Of a stretch of 64,000 nt of DNA, positions 62,048-64,000 are shown in pieces. A program made the translations under genes and the position numbers. Below the pieces are notes generated by a model. It worked only from the letters and a program-made list of their open reading frames with translations, did not search any database and was not told where the DNA came from. Each line of letters opens with the position of its first letter. The stretch's first letter is position 1. This DNA comes from Parvularculaceae bacterium (lineage in GTDB: Bacteria; Pseudomonadota; Alphaproteobacteria; Caulobacterales; Parvularculaceae): the NCBI GenBank assembly GCA_020446945.1, contig JAGRDS010000017.1:1-64000 (forward strand), given 5' to 3'.

Positions 62048-64000
62048 AACTTCATGCGATAATTGCGTTCGTAATCCTGGCGTTGACCGGCGCGGCGCAA
62101 GCGCAGGACCGGACCGACCTCGCGCGCGAAAAGGAAATCCGAAATGCGGCGACGTCGCTGTCCGCCCTTGCGCGCGACCTGCGCGAGGACGGCGTTGACG
62201 ATCCGGGCGATTTCGAACGCGATGTTCGCACGATTTTCAGAACCTCGCGCGAGCGCGTTGCGCCGGTCGAACAAGCCATCGCGCGAACGCAGGCGAGCCT
62301 CGATCTTCTCGGACCGGCGCCGAAAGAGGGTGAACCCGCCGAAGCCTCCGCCGTCGCCGACGATCGCGCTGCGCTGAACGAGGCGCTTTCCTTTCTGCGC
62401 GGCCAGCGCACGCGCATTCGCGCCAATATGGACGAAGCGACTTCGATCCTCGGTGAATTGTCAGAACGGCGCCTGCGTGATCTTTATCGCAAGATCATGC
62501 GCCGCGGCCAAACGCTTCTTTCGTCGGCGCCGTGGAAAGGCGCCTGGTCGGGCGCAAGCGATCTCTCTGGCGCTTTCACGCGGTTTTTCACCAAATGGTC
62601 CGACAGCCGCTCGGGCAAGGGCGGCGTCCTGATAAATCTCGCAGCGCTCGCCGCCGCTTTCGCAGCGTCTCTTTTCCTGTTTGGACCGGTGCGCGACTGG
62701 CTGCGCCGCGTCGTCACCGCGCGTATCGAAGCGCATGAACCGACGCCTGCGCGCCGCGTCGCTGTCGCCGGCGTCAAAATGCTGGCGCGCCTTATTCCCG
62801 GCGTCGTCGGCGGTTTCATCATAATTGAAACCTCGCGCGCGCTTGGCCTGCTTGGCGCTGAAGGCGTTCCGGTTGCGCGCGCCGTATGGATTGCGCTGGT
62901 CGCATATCTCATCGTCGATGGTTTCAGCGTCGGCCTGTTCGCGCCGAGCGCGACGGCATGGCGCCTCGCCGAAGTCGAAACCGCCAAAGCAAGGCGGGCC
63001 TCTGCGCTTCTTCTCGCCATTGTACTGATTGTCGGCGCAAAATCGGTTGTCACCGAAATCGCCAATGCGGCCGACATCGAAAATACCTTCAATTATGTCG
63101 TACGCGGCGTTAGCGCGATCCTCGTCGGCGGGATTTTATTCCTTCTTTGCGAGCGTCGATTGTGGACCGGTGAAATTGTTGCGTCATCGTCGCCGCAAGA
63201 GGCCGGCGCGGAGGCCGGCCGGGATTCTGTGTGGCCGATAGTGCGCTTTCTCGGCCGCGCGCTCGGCATCGCCATCATGGCGGCGTCTTTCGCCGGTCAC
63301 GTCAATCTCGCCGATTTCGCGTCCTCCCGGCTCTATTTTCTCGCGATCATACTCGCACTCGCCTGGTTCATTCGCTCTGCGCTCGGGGAGACGGCCGCAT
63401 GGGCGGATCGGCGTTTGAGAGCGACCCGCGACGGCGGCGAGTCCAATGACGATGCGCAGGTTTTCCGCTTTTGGGTCGGGCTGGGCGTTGACCTTGCGCT
63501 GCTGCTTTCCATCGCGCCGGTCGTGTTCGTTCTGGCCGGCGTCGATCCGAACGCCGTACGCGATTTCGTGTTTCGGGCCTTTGTCGGCTTCAGGGTCGGC
63601 GGCGTTGTAATTTCGCTTTCGGATATATTTTTCGCGATCGCCACATTTGTCGGCATCTTGATGCTGACGCGCCTGTTCCAGGGCGCGATGCAGCGCGGAC
63701 CGCTGGCGCATGCGCGTATCGATTCCGGGATCAAGAATTCGCTGACAACCTTGCTCGGATATTTCGGGCTTGTTCTGGCGGCGGTTTTCGGGCTCGGCGT
63801 TCTCGGTCTCGATCTATCAAATCTCGCCCTGATCGCCGGCGCCTTGTCTGTCGGCATCGGTTTCGGCCTTCAGTCGATCGTCAATAATTTCGTTTCTGGA
63901 CTTATCCTGCTTTTCGAGCGGCCGATCAAAGCCGGCGACTGGATCGTGACCACATCGGGCGAAGGGATCGTCAAAAAGATCAGCGTCAGATCGACCGAAA
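62044..64000 (+). CDS. MscS-family mechanosensitive channel, DUF3772 type (3' truncated)
   Basis: At least 652 aa; the 3' end is beyond the window. It starts at a TTG (TTGAAACTTCATGCG), with the zntB stop inside. A signal peptide ([20 protein letters not shown]) precedes a periplasmic DUF3772-like coiled region (about 25-190) and about ten TM helices. The MscS core is visible at the end: VGIGFGLQSIVNNFVSGLIL, then FERPIKAGDW, the pore-helix and beta-domain entry. It should open under osmotic down-shock. No stop or frameshift was seen in the visible part. Confidence 0.9.
   Translation, partial: MKLHAIIAFVILALTGAAQAQDRTDLAREKEIRNAATSLSALARDLREDGVDDPGDFERDVRTIFRTSRERVAPVEQAIARTQASLDLLGPAPKEGEPAEASAVADDRAALNEALSFLRGQRTRIRANMDEATSILGELSERRLRDLYRKIMRRGQTLLSSAPWKGAWSGASDLSGAFTRFFTKWSDSRSGKGGVLINLAALAAAFAASLFLFGPVRDWLRRVVTARIEAHEPTPARRVAVAGVKMLARLIPGVVGGFIIIETSRALGLLGAEGVPVARAVWIALVAYLIVDGFSVGLFAPSATAWRLAEVETAKARRASALLLAIVLIVGAKSVVTEIANAADIENTFNYVVRGVSAILVGGILFLLCERRLWTGEIVASSSPQEAGAEAGRDSVWPIVRFLGRALGIAIMAASFAGHVNLADFASSRLYFLAIILALAWFIRSALGETAAWADRRLRATRDGGESNDDAQVFRFWVGLGVDLALLLSIAPVVFVLAGVDPNAVRDFVFRAFVGFRVGGVVISLSDIFFAIATFVGILMLTRLFQGAMQRGPLAHARIDSGIKNSLTTLLGYFGLVLAAVFGLGVLGLDLSNLALIAGALSVGIGFGLQSIVNNFVSGLILLFERPIKAGDWIVTTSGEGIVKKISVRSTE

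Noticed and set aside
1..64000. CRISPR arrays, tRNA/rRNA genes, IS elements, prophage
   Set aside because: No direct-repeat arrays, cloverleaf-like sequence, transposase or integrase was found on either strand.

Overview
The window is GC-rich DNA from an alphaproteobacterium, most likely a relative of the Parvularculales/Caulobacterales. This placement is inferred from gene content and order: a fused ispDF; the dusB-ntrY-ntrX-trkA-(trkH)-dat-hfq-hflX block typical of the class; a lipA/COQ10-like neighbourhood; a complete ccoNOQP-ccoGHIS cluster with an FNR-type regulator; and one CtrA-type box. No rRNA, tRNA, IS element, integrase or CRISPR array was seen. Genes are tightly packed, often overlap by 1 to 4 bases, and TTG or GTG starts are common. 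No gene-free stretch exceeds about 280 bases.

Layout. 1-4.5 kb: the end of rpoD, a two-TM unknown gene, then a divergent pair. One of the pair is a four-TM protein that looks like a tandem SLATT effector. The other is a TIR - transmembrane - formylglycine-generating-enzyme (FGE) fusion. This is the best candidate here for an uncharacterised signalling or defence module. 4.5-15 kb: a small beta-rich protein, a DUF885 lipoprotein, a PepSY membrane protein, alanine dehydrogenase, a PilZ protein, lipA, a GST, a COQ10/RatA-like protein and a membrane-fused spermidine-synthase-like protein. 14.7-16.6 kb (minus strand): ispDF, a DUF2007 protein and pncC in an overlapping chain. 16.7-27.8 kb (plus strand): dusB, ntrYX, trkA, trkH, a D-amino-acid transaminase, hfq, hflX and an inositol-monophosphatase-like gene. 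This block joins nitrogen/redox sensing, potassium uptake and RNA regulation.

27.8-41.6 kb is amino- and fatty-acid catabolism: kbl, a lipoprotein amidase, a LytS/LytTR-type two-component pair, a type B putA, and fadA-fadB, followed by a small membrane protein and a NUDT19-like Nudix hydrolase. 41.5-46.8 kb holds a CPBP protease, a HerA-like ATPase, an anchored alanine-rich repeat protein, an Hpt protein behind a CtrA box, a CoxE-type VWA protein and a DUF2189 membrane protein.

46.8-57.1 kb is a microaerobic respiration island: ccoNOQP (cbb3 oxidase), ccoGHIS (its copper and assembly factors), fnr and oxygen-independent hemN. A perfect FNR palindrome lies before ccoN and a near-perfect one before hemN. 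57.2-60.1 kb encodes 2-oxoacid:ferredoxin oxidoreductase (korAB). 60.3-64 kb carries a transaldolase, a ZntB-type transporter and a truncated MscS-family channel, chained through TTGA start/stop overlaps.
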